From Shewanella sp. UCD-KL21 (GTDB lineage: Bacteria; Pseudomonadota; Gammaproteobacteria; Enterobacterales; Shewanellaceae): a DNA stretch of 64,000 bases. Location of the stretch: contig NZ_MPHK01000004.1 of NCBI RefSeq assembly GCF_001957135.1, positions 167,866 to 231,865 of the forward strand. The letters run 5' to 3'. Numbering within the stretch: the stretch's first letter is position 1; every line of letters begins with the position of its first letter. The position numbers and the translations under genes are program-made. Positions 27,789-36,646 of the stretch are shown piece after piece. The notes under the pieces were generated by a model that was given only the letters and a program-made list of their open reading frames with translations, ran no database searches and was not told the DNA's origin.

Positions 27789-28107
27789 TAGAAAAAGCCA
27801 ATAACCTCCTCGACTAATAAACCCAAGGGCAACATGGGTAAGCGATATTAGTTTTCTTTATTGGCCATATGACTAACGTTATAAATGACCTTAAGTAACT
27901 CATCCGAGTTGATATCGCTAACGTTAAAATATGCGCTAAAAATCATCACCAATTAAGTCCATTCTATCCACACGGCTTTATGTGATTGGCGATAGCGTCA
28001 AATCACAGTATATTGAGTCGATGATGTCGGCCATGTTCTCAATACGCCGCTATCGACGCGCTGTTATTAACACGCTTATCACTGAATTCGTTATTAAGGC
28101 TAGCTAA
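27789..28107. other. Intergenic region after cluster 2, with a nested inverted repeat
   Basis: No gene is visible in this 319-bp stretch. At 27797-27865 three nested pairs of complementary arms (GCCAATAA/TTATTGGC, ACTAATA/TATTAGT, CCCA/TGGG) could fold into one long imperfect stem-loop, perhaps the 3' end of the cluster 2 transcript. The last 30 bp lead into the GTG start of greB with AAGG upstream. Confidence 0.5.
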
Positions 28108-28584
28108 GTGAAAACCAATCTCATCACCCCTGAAGGGATGACCAAACTCAAAACTGAGCTGAACTATTTATGGCGCGAATATCGCCCAGAGATCACCAAA
28201 AAAGTGGCTTGGGCAGCAAGCCTTGGTGATCGCTCCGAAAACGCTGACTACAAAGAGAATAAGCGCTTATTACGGCAAATTGATGGCCGAGTACGCTTCT
28301 TAAGAAAGCGCATCGAAAACTTAAAAGTGGTTGAGTATTCCCCTGAGCAAGAAGGTAAAATTTTCTTTGGCGCCTGGGTAGAAATTGAAAATGATGCAGG
28401 CGATACACTGGCATTTCGTATAGTCGGCCCCGATGAAATTTATGGCGATGCCAAAGGCTACATCTCCATTGATTCACCCATGGCTAGAGCATTATTGAAA
28501 AAACAAGTCGATGATGATGCCGTTGTTCCTACACCTAATGGCCCTCAGGATTGGTATATTAATAAAATTTCCTACACCCTTTAG
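28108..28584 (+). CDS. greB: Transcription elongation factor GreB
   Basis: The 158-residue protein matches GreB along its length: LITPEGMTKLKTELNYLWRE starts the N-terminal coiled coil, DRSENADYKENKRLLRQIDG holds the acidic Asp/Glu tip that reaches the RNA polymerase active site, and the C-terminal FKBP-like domain has PEQEGKIFFGAWVEIEND and YISIDSPMARALL. It rescues backtracked polymerase by stimulating transcript cleavage. The start is GTG at 28108, with AAGG 9-12 bp upstream. greB is next to tex and ompR-envZ in E. coli; here the dms block separates it from tex. Confidence 0.95.
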   Translation: MKTNLITPEGMTKLKTELNYLWREYRPEITKKVAWAASLGDRSENADYKENKRLLRQIDGRVRFLRKRIENLKVVEYSPEQEGKIFFGAWVEIENDAGDTLAFRIVGPDEIYGDAKGYISIDSPMARALLKKQVDDDAVVPTPNGPQDWYINKISYTL

Positions 28585-28785
28585 CCAATAGAAAACCTCA
28601 AAGCCTAAACCAAAAGTTGAATATTGCACCGCAAACCAGATTATTTGCGGCTATTTCCCCAGCAAAATTTGCCCTCTCAGTTTGTTTTACTAAACTTAAA
28701 GTCTTATATCTTGATACGGTCTTGGGAGTATATAGTCCTTTATAACCAGTATGTGCTTGGACTTGGGTTCCATATTTTGTAGTCA

Positions 28786-28809
28786 CTGTAAGCTTTATTT
28801 TGCTTACAG
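28786..28809. other. Hairpin upstream of the unknown exported protein
   Basis: CTGTAAGC and GCTTACAG form a perfect 8-bp stem around TTTATTTT, about 70 bp before the gene at 28881. It has no T run after it. It could lie in the leader of that gene or be part of the greB 3' region. Confidence 0.4.
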
Positions 28810-28880
28810 CTTCACAGCCTCACACCTAGTAATCTAAGCATGGAAGCGAGCTTACAGTACATTTTATAAAAGGATTTTTT

Positions 28881-29651
28881 ATGTGCAGTAAAATTTTCTG
28901 GGCTTTGGGATTATTGCTTATCAGTTTCAAGCTATTGGCTGTCAGTTATGTGCCGCAGTATTTTGTCGGTAACTGGCTCAACCAGCAAACAGATTACATT
29001 GAACTACTACAAATCAACGAAGACAGCACCTACTTACAACTGGGGCTTGATTTACAGCAACCTGAGAATAGTTTTGCCGAATGGGGCAGCTATACCCTAT
29101 CTAAAAGCAGCCATTTTTCAGAGTTACCACTGATTATTAGTTTCAATCCCACCTTTAGTAATAACCCAGCCAAAGGCTTGATGACGTTACTCAGTGACCG
29201 TAATAAAAGTCATGTATATATCAGTAGCAGTAGCGAGCGACTACAGTTGAATATGGATTATCTTAGTGATAATGCTATCGATGTCATCGTTGAATATCAT
29301 TTACTGCAATCCCAAGATATTGAAGGCTATTGGTACAATCACGAGCTCGACGATTTATTCGCGGTACTCATGCTCAATAATGGCTTGTATGTGCAATTAC
29401 AAATCAACTTGGATCATGATGATGAAACCACCGGGATGGAGTGGGGCCAATATCAACACCAAATAGACTCAGGCGAAGTCTACTTTCAAGCAGAATACGA
29501 CGATAACCAGCAAACTGGCTTTAACCGCTTAGACGATATAGCCGCTGCAGCATTTAAAATTAAACTGCACGACAACCAGCTTATATTTTTATTAGACAGC
29601 AATGATGACGGTATTATTGACTCATGTTCAGCATTATTGCGTAAAAACTGA
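28881..29651 (+). CDS. Uncharacterised exported protein
   Basis: I do not recognise the family. The 256-residue product has an N-terminal signal peptide (KIFWALGLLLISFKLLAVS), no further membrane segment, and two similar halves: FVGNWLNQQTDYIELLQIN near residue 29 and IEGYWYNHELDDLFAVLML near residue 148. Each half pairs a G-x-W motif with a hydrophobic strand and then a GxEWG- or AEWGS-like turn (SFAEWGSY, GMEWGQY). This suggests an internal duplication of a lipocalin-like or beta-sandwich unit. The acidic C-terminal DSNDDGIIDS resembles a calcium-binding loop. AAAGGA precedes the ATG. It lies between greB and ompR on the same strand. Confidence 0.7.
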   Translation: MCSKIFWALGLLLISFKLLAVSYVPQYFVGNWLNQQTDYIELLQINEDSTYLQLGLDLQQPENSFAEWGSYTLSKSSHFSELPLIISFNPTFSNNPAKGLMTLLSDRNKSHVYISSSSERLQLNMDYLSDNAIDVIVEYHLLQSQDIEGYWYNHELDDLFAVLMLNNGLYVQLQINLDHDDETTGMEWGQYQHQIDSGEVYFQAEYDDNQQTGFNRLDDIAAAAFKIKLHDNQLIFLLDSNDDGIIDSCSALLRKN

Positions 29652-29844
29652 TTTAGTTACAATTTCTCTCATTCAATTTTATGGCATTAAATTCACATAC
29701 TTTCATATACTTAACCTGTATGATTATTCACACTACACTTATCAATTAGTAAACAAGCGATCCATCACTTGTTTGCACTCTTATAAAGTCGCTATATTTA
29801 GCTTAATAACTGTATTTAGTGCGAATTTAGCCAAAGGATATGTC

Positions 29845-30570
29845 ATGGGCCAGGAAACCTCTAAAATTCTCGTTGTCGATGATGACATGCGACTCAGATC
29901 ATTATTGGAACGTTATCTGCTGGAGCAAGGTTACCAAGTACGCAGCGCTGCAAATGCAGAGCAAATGGACCGTTTATTAGAGCGAGAAAACTTCCATTTA
30001 TTAGTGTTAGATTTAATGCTTCCGGGAGAAGATGGTTTATCTATTTGTCGCCGTTTACGCCAACAAGAAAATCCTATTCCTATTATCATGCTCACTGCCA
30101 AAGGCGATGAGGTTGACCGTATTATTGGCCTCGAGCTTGGCGCTGATGATTACTTACCTAAGCCGTTTAATCCACGGGAATTACTTGCGCGAATCAAAGC
30201 GGTGATGCGCCGCCAAACACCTGATGTTCCGGGGGCTCCAGCGCAGCAAGAAGAAGTCATTAGCTTTGGTGAGTTTTCCCTTAATCTTGCCACCCGCGAG
30301 ATGTTTCATGAAGACAAAAGCATTGCCCTGACATCTGGTGAATTTGCGGTATTAAAAGTACTGGTTTCACACCCACGGGAGCCACTGTCGCGGGACAAAC
30401 TCATGAACCTTGCCCGTGGCCGTGACTACTCAGCATTAGAGCGCTCAATTGATGTGCAAGTATCCCGTCTGCGCCGCTTAATTGAAGTCGATGCTGCTAA
30501 TCCCCGTTATATCCAAACGGTTTGGGGCTTAGGTTATGTGTTCGTGCCAGACGGCACCGCCCGAGGTTAA
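29845..30570 (+). CDS. ompR: Osmolarity response regulator OmpR
   Basis: The 241-residue response regulator has acidic residues Asp12/Asp13, a phospho-acceptor Asp56 ([13 protein letters not shown]) and conserved Lys106 in YLPKPF. The C-terminal winged helix (about 140-235) carries [20 protein letters not shown] and the ending [13 protein letters not shown]. Sequence and partner identify OmpR. The frame is open upstream to 29602, but AAGGA directly before ATG 29845 and the family length fix the start. It overlaps or abuts envZ in a two-gene operon. OmpR controls porins and, in Shewanella, has been linked to respiratory and envelope gene control. Confidence 0.94.
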   Translation: MGQETSKILVVDDDMRLRSLLERYLLEQGYQVRSAANAEQMDRLLERENFHLLVLDLMLPGEDGLSICRRLRQQENPIPIIMLTAKGDEVDRIIGLELGADDYLPKPFNPRELLARIKAVMRRQTPDVPGAPAQQEEVISFGEFSLNLATREMFHEDKSIALTSGEFAVLKVLVSHPREPLSRDKLMNLARGRDYSALERSIDVQVSRLRRLIEVDAANPRYIQTVWGLGYVFVPDGTARG

Positions 30571-31934
30571 GCCTTATTAGTCAGTCTAAAGCCATTAGCC
30601 AAGCTCAAGCCATAAAACTGAAATGGTGGCAGCGTTTCCTGCCACGTAATTCATTCAGTCAAACCGTGCTATTAATTGGCAGCTTGCTGCTGATTAACCA
30701 ACTGGTGTCTTACTTATCGGTGACGGTTTATTTCATTAAACCCAGTTACGAGCAAATCAATCAACTGATCGCACGGCAAATCAACTTATTATTTATTGAT
30801 GGCGTAGAGATCAGCCGCGAGCATCTCACCATTGTCGATGCCCTAAACGCCAAAGTGCGTGACGATGAAATGAAAGTCTATAACCAACAAGGCGCCATTG
30901 AAGCTGGGGTAGACTCTGCGACCTACTATGGGTTTTTATCCACACAAATGTCTGAGTATTTAGGCGGAGAAGCAGAAGTGCGTTTTTCCCAAGGGACTCA
31001 GTTAGAAGTGTGGATCCGTCCACCTCAAGCCACCTCAGTTTGGATTAAAGTGCCGCTAACCGGCCTAAACGAAAACGATTTATCACCACTGACCTTATAT
31101 TTATTGGTTATTGGCGCCTTAAGTGTCGCTGGCGGCTGGTTATTTGCTCGGCGTCTTAATAAACCACTTAAACGCCTACAGCGAGCGGCCTTTACAGTAT
31201 CAAAAGGGGAATTTCCTGCGCCATTGCCCTTAAGCGGCTCTTCTGAAATCGTTGAAGTAACCCACGCCTTTAATCAAATGTCCCACAGCATGAAACAGTT
31301 GGAGCAAGACCGCGCCCTATTGATGGCGGGAATTTCCCACGATTTGCGCACTCCACTGACTCGTATTCGGCTAGCATCTGAAATGATGGTGGAAGAAGAT
31401 CAATACCTAAAAGATGGCATCATCACCGATATTGAAGACATGGACGACATCATTAATCAGTTTATTGCCTATGTGCGCCATGACCAAGAAAGCGCCCGAG
31501 AACCCAATGATATCAACCGCCTGATTCGTGAAATCGCCCAACAAGAAATGCATCGACAAGGCGATATTGAGCTGCAGTTACAAGAAGGTCCTATGGTGTC
31601 CTTTCAAAGTGTGGCCATTAAACGGGTACTCAGTAATTTAGTTGAAAACGGCTTTCGCTACGGTGGCGGCTGGATAAAAATTAGCTCAATTCATAAAGCC
31701 AAATACGTCAGTTTTATTGTCGAAGATAATGGCCCAGGCATTAATGAAGCTAAAATTGATGAGCTATTCCAGCCGTTTACTCAGGGCGATAGCGCGAGGG
31801 GCTCAGTGGGGTCAGGGTTAGGTTTGGCGATAGTGAAACGTATTGTCGATAGGCATCACGGTAAAATCCTCCTTAAAAACCGCCCAGAAGGCGGGCTGCA
31901 TGCCCAAGTGTGGCTGCCTATTAGCCGTCATTAG
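30522..31934 (+). CDS. envZ: Osmosensor histidine kinase EnvZ
   Basis: This kinase has up to 470 residues. Transmembrane helix 1 is [20 protein letters not shown], followed by a periplasmic domain of about 120 residues, helix 2 near [16 protein letters not shown], a HAMP segment, the H-box [20 protein letters not shown], and an ATPase domain with N, G1 and G2 boxes ([25 protein letters not shown]). These match E. coli EnvZ closely. No ATG exists upstream of helix 1. The frame opens with TTG 30522 inside ompR; an ATT or CTG further in is possible, with GAGG at 30562-30565 suggesting initiation just after the ompR stop. Translational coupling to ompR is likely. Confidence 0.92.
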   Translation: MGLRLCVRARRHRPRLSLISQSKAISQAQAIKLKWWQRFLPRNSFSQTVLLIGSLLLINQLVSYLSVTVYFIKPSYEQINQLIARQINLLFIDGVEISREHLTIVDALNAKVRDDEMKVYNQQGAIEAGVDSATYYGFLSTQMSEYLGGEAEVRFSQGTQLEVWIRPPQATSVWIKVPLTGLNENDLSPLTLYLLVIGALSVAGGWLFARRLNKPLKRLQRAAFTVSKGEFPAPLPLSGSSEIVEVTHAFNQMSHSMKQLEQDRALLMAGISHDLRTPLTRIRLASEMMVEEDQYLKDGIITDIEDMDDIINQFIAYVRHDQESAREPNDINRLIREIAQQEMHRQGDIELQLQEGPMVSFQSVAIKRVLSNLVENGFRYGGGWIKISSIHKAKYVSFIVEDNGPGINEAKIDELFQPFTQGDSARGSVGSGLGLAIVKRIVDRHHGKILLKNRPEGGLHAQVWLPISRH

Positions 31935-31952
31935 TACCTTTTAACAAGCATA

Positions 31953-31979
31953 AAAAAGCGACTTTATCAGTCGCTTTTT
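31953..31979. terminator. Bidirectional terminator between envZ and the peroxiredoxin gene
   Basis: AAAAAGCGACT and AGTCGCTTTTT form an 11-bp perfect stem around TTATC, flanked by A and T runs. It serves the convergent ompR-envZ operon and peroxiredoxin gene. Confidence 0.85.
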
Positions 31980-32029
31980 AGTTTAAGCCTTAGCATCATC
32001 TTGAGATAAGTACTCTGAAATAAGCTGTG

Positions 32030-32503
32030 TTACAGAGCGCTTAATACCGCTTCAGCCGTGCTAACTTCAAAAGATTTTGGCGCTTCCACATTAAGCTGAG
32101 TCACCACACCATTATCCACAATCATCGCATAGCGCTGGGAGCGAATGCCGCCAAAGCCTGCGGTATCCATATCTAAACCTAATGCTTTGGTAAAACTTGC
32201 ATCGCCATCTGCTAGCATCATTAGTTCGCTGGCATTTTGCGCGTCACCCCAAGCTTTCATTACAAAGGCATCATTGACTGACACACAAGCAATTACATCT
32301 ACCCCTTTAGCTTTTAGCTGATCAGCAAGCACCACAAAACCCGGTAAATGCGCTTCTGAGCAGGTTGGGGTAAACGCCCCTGGTACGGCAAATAACACCA
32401 CCTTTTTAGCAGAAAATAACTCACTAACATCATGGCTTACCATGCCTATTGCGGTGAGTTCGCTTAAGGTGCCTGCCGGTAACTTGTGTCCTTGTTCAAT
32501 CAT
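32030..32503 (-). CDS. Peroxiredoxin, Prx5-type
   Basis: The 157-residue thioredoxin-fold protein carries the peroxidatic cysteine Cys48 in VPGAFTPTCSEAHLPGF, the Prx5 signature, and a second conserved Cys73 in VIACVSVND. Arg in GIRSQRYAMIVD completes the active-site region. It should reduce peroxides with glutathione/glutaredoxin or thioredoxin as donor. No fused glutaredoxin domain is present. AAGGA precedes the ATG. It is upstream of, and separate from, the DUF2937 gene on the same strand. The terminator at 31953 ends it. Confidence 0.92.
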   Translation of the reverse strand: MIEQGHKLPAGTLSELTAIGMVSHDVSELFSAKKVVLFAVPGAFTPTCSEAHLPGFVVLADQLKAKGVDVIACVSVNDAFVMKAWGDAQNASELMMLADGDASFTKALGLDMDTAGFGGIRSQRYAMIVDNGVVTQLNVEAPKSFEVSTAEAVLSAL

Positions 32504-32597
32504 GGTAAATCCTTATTTATTGAATAATGTGCTCAACAGCATAGCGCTAAAGCGGCGTGACAAACACTGAGTGACTGTATGGGCTTTATGTGAATAC

Positions 32598-33152
32598 CTA
32601 GCTTGAACTGCTATTTGAAGCATTCGCTTTAGCAGCTTTGGGCTTAAGCGCTCGGTAACCATGCTGACAGCACTTACCGCAAGCCACTAACGTCAGCTCG
32701 CATAACATCGAAAATAATAAGCCCAACACTAAGCCAATGGCTATCGCTCGAGTATCTAGCATGATGGTGTGGCTAAACTGCTGCCATACTTCTTGACGAA
32801 TATCTTCTAATGGCGCCAAAGCCACTTGCTCGAAACTGCTATAGGCAGTTTGGTTAAACTGCACTAACGCCGAGCTTAGCAATTGATAGCGATCATAAAG
32901 CACCTGAATACTTTGGCCACCAGCATTAATTACCGCATCAGGGCTTGCTTGATAATGCTCAATCAGCTTATTGAGATCACCGCCAAAAAAGCGATCGGCA
33001 TCGCGCTGAAACTCCGCCAAACTAAGCTGCGCCTCTGTGGTATGAGCATCTAATCGCTGACCATACTGATCAACAAAAGCAGGCACTTGCACCCCAAGTA
33101 ATACCCCTGAAACAAATAACACTAAGCGTAAATAATCGAATACAGACTTCAT
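32598..33152 (-). CDS. DUF2937 family membrane protein
   Basis: The 184-residue protein has an N-terminal membrane segment (LRLVLFVSGVLLGVQVPAFV), a roughly 100-residue periplasmic helical region with FQRDADRFFGGDLNKLI-type motifs and a C-terminal membrane helix (AIAIGLVLGLLFSMLCELTL). A short cytoplasmic tail contains CGKCC and a Ser/Lys/Ala-rich end. This is the DUF2937 pattern as I remember it from gammaproteobacteria. Function unknown. It lies 94 bp upstream of the peroxiredoxin gene on the same strand and may share a transcript, but I see no evidence for a functional link. Confidence 0.7.
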   Translation of the reverse strand: MKSVFDYLRLVLFVSGVLLGVQVPAFVDQYGQRLDAHTTEAQLSLAEFQRDADRFFGGDLNKLIEHYQASPDAVINAGGQSIQVLYDRYQLLSSALVQFNQTAYSSFEQVALAPLEDIRQEVWQQFSHTIMLDTRAIAIGLVLGLLFSMLCELTLVACGKCCQHGYRALKPKAAKANASNSSSS

Positions 33153-33491
33153 GGATCATGACCTTTAAATAAATATGACGGCTAAATTACTACAGCAAAT
33201 TAGCATGGCGTGCCGATACAGCAAGCTGAAACTATATTGACCAGATTAGTAACACATAAACTGCGTTTTATCATTAAAAGCGTTAACTGCAGCAAAGCGA
33301 TCTTGCAGGCATCCACTTAGCTTGCCAGTTTAGCTTGTATGCTAAATACGCCACGTAAACTAACCTAACCCCCACCCCAAACTATCATCATATAATTTTA
33401 TCATTACTATAATAATTGATAATTTTTTATTCAAACCTCAGTTCTATAGAATTCGCTCATCAAATTGAGAGCAGTTAATGAGGAATGCACT
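33153..33491. other. Intergenic region without a recognised gene
   Basis: This 339-bp divergent region separates the DUF2937 gene from the Tat-exported VOC gene. The part from 33385 to 33440 is extremely AT-rich and could contain the promoter of the plus-strand gene. I see no other element in it. Confidence 0.5.
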
Positions 33492-34184
33492 ATGAGCAAC
33501 CATGATGAAAGCAGCAATGCTAAAAGTAACGACTTAAACCTAGGCCGCAGAAACATGCTAAAAACAATGGGTGTGGGCGTTGCAGCCGCTGTTGCCGCCA
33601 CTACTGCCGCATCGGTTATGGCAACCACAGGCACTGAGCCAACCAAGCTTGCTGGCGCTATGGGTAATGATAAATTCAATACCAATAATCCCTACCCACG
33701 TACTTTTTCTCACATTGGGGTGTCAGTGCCTAATCTAGAGGAAGCGGTTAAGTTTTATAGTGAAGTGCTCGGCTGGTACGTGATCATGGAGCCTACCGAA
33801 GTCAAAGAAGATGACAGTGCAATCGGGGTTATGTGTACCGACGTATTTGGCGCTGGCTGGGAACGCTTCAGAATTGCTCACATGTCTACGGGCGATCGCA
33901 TTGGCCTTGAACTGTTTGAATTTAAAAATCAGCAAAACCCTGAAGATAATTTTGAATATTGGAAAACTGGTATTTTCCACTTTTCAGTTCAAGATCCAAA
34001 CGTTGAAGAATTAGCGGAAAAAATTGTCGCTGCTGGCGGTAAAAAACGCATGAAAGCACCACGCTATTACTTCCCGGGTGAAAAGCCATACCGCATGATT
34101 TATATGGAAGACCCATTCGGAAATATCATCGAAATTTATAGCCATAGCTATGAACTGCAATATTCTAGCGGTGCATATAGCTAA
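33492..34184 (+). CDS. Tat-exported VOC/glyoxalase-fold protein
   Basis: The 230-residue protein combines a twin-arginine leader (LGRRNMLKTMGVGVAAAVAA, cleavage near residue 40-45) with a vicinal-oxygen-chelate domain. FSHIGVSVPNLEEAVKFYSE begins the domain, and HFSVQDPNVEELAEK plus the end motif MEDPFGNIIEIYSH supply the usual metal-site positions: His in the first strand, His in the second module and Glu in IIEIY. Export of a folded VOC enzyme fits a metal-loaded dioxygenase or lactoylglutathione-lyase-like protein, but the substrate is unknown. ATG 33492 is preceded by GAGGAA. A terminator follows. Confidence 0.82.
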   Translation: MSNHDESSNAKSNDLNLGRRNMLKTMGVGVAAAVAATTAASVMATTGTEPTKLAGAMGNDKFNTNNPYPRTFSHIGVSVPNLEEAVKFYSEVLGWYVIMEPTEVKEDDSAIGVMCTDVFGAGWERFRIAHMSTGDRIGLELFEFKNQQNPEDNFEYWKTGIFHFSVQDPNVEELAEKIVAAGGKKRMKAPRYYFPGEKPYRMIYMEDPFGNIIEIYSHSYELQYSSGAYS

Positions 34185-34216
34185 ATCGCCCTGAAGGCTA
34201 AATCTAGCTAAAAGAC

Positions 34217-34243
34217 AAAAGGAGGCATCATGTGCTTCCTTTT
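34217..34243 (+). terminator. Intrinsic terminator after the VOC gene
   Basis: AAAAGGAGGCA and TGCTTCCTTTT form an 11-bp stem with one G-U pair around a 5-nt loop, ending in a T-rich stretch 33 bp after the stop codon. Confidence 0.65.
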
Positions 34244-34689
34244 ATATTGAACCTTATTCTGCAAAATTAACACTCCCAGCCAGTGACTAAGACAGAACAA
34301 GAGAGATACTCTTACGCTCATCCTGTAAGCCGCTATTTTTGATATATTGCAACAATAGCCCCTCTCAAACCCAGCCTAATTTTCAGCATATTGAAACCAA
34401 AATTAATTATAGAAACGACTCTATTTGGCCGCTTTACTTTAAGTAAGCTTACTCCCGCTTTATGCAATGCTCTATGGCTCTACCCATAGTTGCCATTATG
34501 CAGTTCAGATGAGTAATCCTAGTGATAGCAGTGTTAACCATTGGGTTGTGTCGATGTTTTTATCGTCAAACAGTTGCGTAACCTTGTAGCAATATCACAC
34601 CTTTAGCAGCCCCATTAGCTCATTAACACCCTAATTTAGTTTAATAACACTAATGCCTGCCCACTTTTACTTTAATAGCAACGATCCCT
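34244..34689. other. Intergenic region without a recognised gene
   Basis: About 446 bp separate the terminator after the VOC gene from the chemoreceptor at 34690. All frames are interrupted, and I see no convincing repeat or structured RNA. It should contain the chemoreceptor promoter. Confidence 0.5.
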
Positions 34690-36561
34690 ATGAAATCTTA
34701 TTCGTTAAAGCACAAAATACTTATACCTGTACTAATCGCATTATCGATGGTGATAGCGCTGCTATCTTGGCTTAGTTACTCTAATCAAAAAACCATGCTT
34801 ATGCAGACTAACCTTGAGCAAGTTCAGCGCTTAAGCGCCCAGCAGGCTCAAAGGATCAGTGAGTGGCTAGGCACCAGAAAAGATATCGTCAATGCGATGG
34901 GCGACAAAGCCAACAGCAACACACTTGATGCTTTGCTTCAGGCGAAGCAATCTGGTCGTTTTGAATCAACCTACTTCGGTAAAGCTTCAGGTGAAATGAT
35001 AGATTCAGATCAAAGTATTGATTTCAGCGATTACGACCCACGTCAGCGCCCTTGGTATCAGCAAGCTAACTCAACACAGCAATTAATAATAACCACCCCT
35101 TACCTTGATGCTATTTACAATACTTTGGTGGTAACCCTTGCCACACCTACGACCAATGGTGTGGTAGGTGGGGATCTATCCATTAATGACTTGGTTAATG
35201 ATGTCAACCAAATGAAGCTACCTTCAAACGGTTTTGCCATAATGATGCATAAAGACGGCACCGTTATCGCCTATAAAGATCCAAGTAAAACCATGGGCCA
35301 TATCCGCGCCATTGATAACGATCTTGATTACAGGCTTTTGCAGCAAAATCGTCGAGCAAATGAACTCATGTCGATTCATTTCGCTCCTGAAGACAAAGAT
35401 AAACTTATCTGGCTAGAAACAATCCCTAATACTGACTGGGAACTTATCCTCGTACTTGACCAAGCAACCTTGGAAGCGCCACTTAAATCATTACTCCTGA
35501 CCCAGCTTGGTATTGCTGCCATTATTTTACTGGTAAGCATGGTGTCTATTTCTTTGATGATGAGTCGCTTACTTGCGCCTTTATCAAAAGTATCACAAGC
35601 ATTAGCCCACATAGCTCAAGGCAATGGCGACTTAACCCAGCGTATTGAAATTGAGAGTAAAGATGAAGTGGGAACACTGGCTGAGAATTTCAACTTATTT
35701 GTACATAGTCAGCATCAGCTGATTACTCAAATTCGTCTGGTCGCTCATGAGCTTGACCAAAAAGCGGATCAAAGCTTGGGCAACTCCCATGAAGCGGCAA
35801 AAGAGCTACAAGTGCAGCAACAAGAAGTCACTATGGTTGCCACTGCCGTAACCCAAATGGCCAGCGCCACCAATGAGATTGCCTCAAATGCTGAAAACAC
35901 CGCAGCCGCAGCGCAGCAATCAAGCACAAGTAGTTTACAAGGGCAAAGTTTGGTTGATAACACTCGCCAGTCAATCAATTTACTGGCTGATGAAGTCACT
36001 CAAGCCACTGATGTGATTAGTGAGCTAAGTCGTCATGCCCATTCAATTTCAAGTATTTTATCGACCATTCAGGGCATTGCCGAGCAAACTAACTTACTGG
36101 CATTAAATGCCGCCATTGAAGCTGCCCGTGCAGGCGAACAAGGTCGAGGTTTTGCCGTGGTCGCTGATGAGGTCAGAGTGCTATCTCGACGTACTCAAGA
36201 TTCCACCCAAGAGATCCACGACACCATTGACACTCTGCAAAAAACCACCTCTAAAGCAGTAAGCTTGATGCAAACTAGTCAATCCTTAGCCGCTAACAGT
36301 GTTACCGATGTTAATGAAGCCACTAACGCCATTGGTGAGATCACCCAAGCGGTTGCGTTAATTTCAGATATGGCCAGCCAAATTGCCACTGCTGCAGAAG
36401 AGCAAACCCAAGTCACCAATGAAATCACCCAAAATACTGTCGCGATTAAAGACGTCACCGATGACATAAGCCTTGCAGCATCAAACAGCTTACAACAAGC
36501 GCAAGATTTAAAACTTCAAGCAAAGTCACTCAATGATTTGGTTGCGACATTCATCCTTTAA
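34690..36561 (+). CDS. Methyl-accepting chemotaxis protein with dCache-type sensor
   Basis: The 623-residue transducer has transmembrane helix 1 at about 10-28, a periplasmic double-Cache domain (about 35-270) with the conserved [13 protein letters not shown] segment and a second module around [17 protein letters not shown], transmembrane helix 2 at about 276-297, HAMP, and a long cytoplasmic signalling hairpin. The hairpin tip [20 protein letters not shown] is the invariant contact for CheA and CheW. dCache receptors often sense amino acids or small organic acids; the ligand here cannot be read from sequence. It is monocistronic, followed by a 14-bp hairpin at 36582. Confidence 0.93.
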   Translation: MKSYSLKHKILIPVLIALSMVIALLSWLSYSNQKTMLMQTNLEQVQRLSAQQAQRISEWLGTRKDIVNAMGDKANSNTLDALLQAKQSGRFESTYFGKASGEMIDSDQSIDFSDYDPRQRPWYQQANSTQQLIITTPYLDAIYNTLVVTLATPTTNGVVGGDLSINDLVNDVNQMKLPSNGFAIMMHKDGTVIAYKDPSKTMGHIRAIDNDLDYRLLQQNRRANELMSIHFAPEDKDKLIWLETIPNTDWELILVLDQATLEAPLKSLLLTQLGIAAIILLVSMVSISLMMSRLLAPLSKVSQALAHIAQGNGDLTQRIEIESKDEVGTLAENFNLFVHSQHQLITQIRLVAHELDQKADQSLGNSHEAAKELQVQQQEVTMVATAVTQMASATNEIASNAENTAAAAQQSSTSSLQGQSLVDNTRQSINLLADEVTQATDVISELSRHAHSISSILSTIQGIAEQTNLLALNAAIEAARAGEQGRGFAVVADEVRVLSRRTQDSTQEIHDTIDTLQKTTSKAVSLMQTSQSLAANSVTDVNEATNAIGEITQAVALISDMASQIATAAEEQTQVTNEITQNTVAIKDVTDDISLAASNSLQQAQDLKLQAKSLNDLVATFIL

Positions 36562-36581
36562 CAAGTCATTTGAGGATTAAC

Positions 36582-36616
36582 ACCAATACCTATAAAACTT
36601 GGTTATAGGTATTGGT
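36582..36616. terminator. Long hairpin between the chemoreceptor and LysR gene
   Basis: ACCAATACCTATAA pairs perfectly with TTATAGGTATTGGT over 14 bp around a 7-nt loop, between two convergent genes. There is no T run on either side, so it may be a processing or Rho-assisted end rather than a classic intrinsic terminator. Confidence 0.55.
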
Positions 36617-36646
36617 CGGCGCCAATCTTGAAGTCATTGATAAGTG

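Noticed and set aside
29602..29844. An 81-residue N-terminal extension of OmpR
   Set aside because: The extension has no response-regulator similarity. AAGGA before ATG 29845 gives the family length, so the upstream codons are non-coding leader.
36582..36616. A strong intrinsic terminator
   Set aside because: The stem is perfect but there is no T run on either side, so I list it only as a hairpin that may end transcription by another route.
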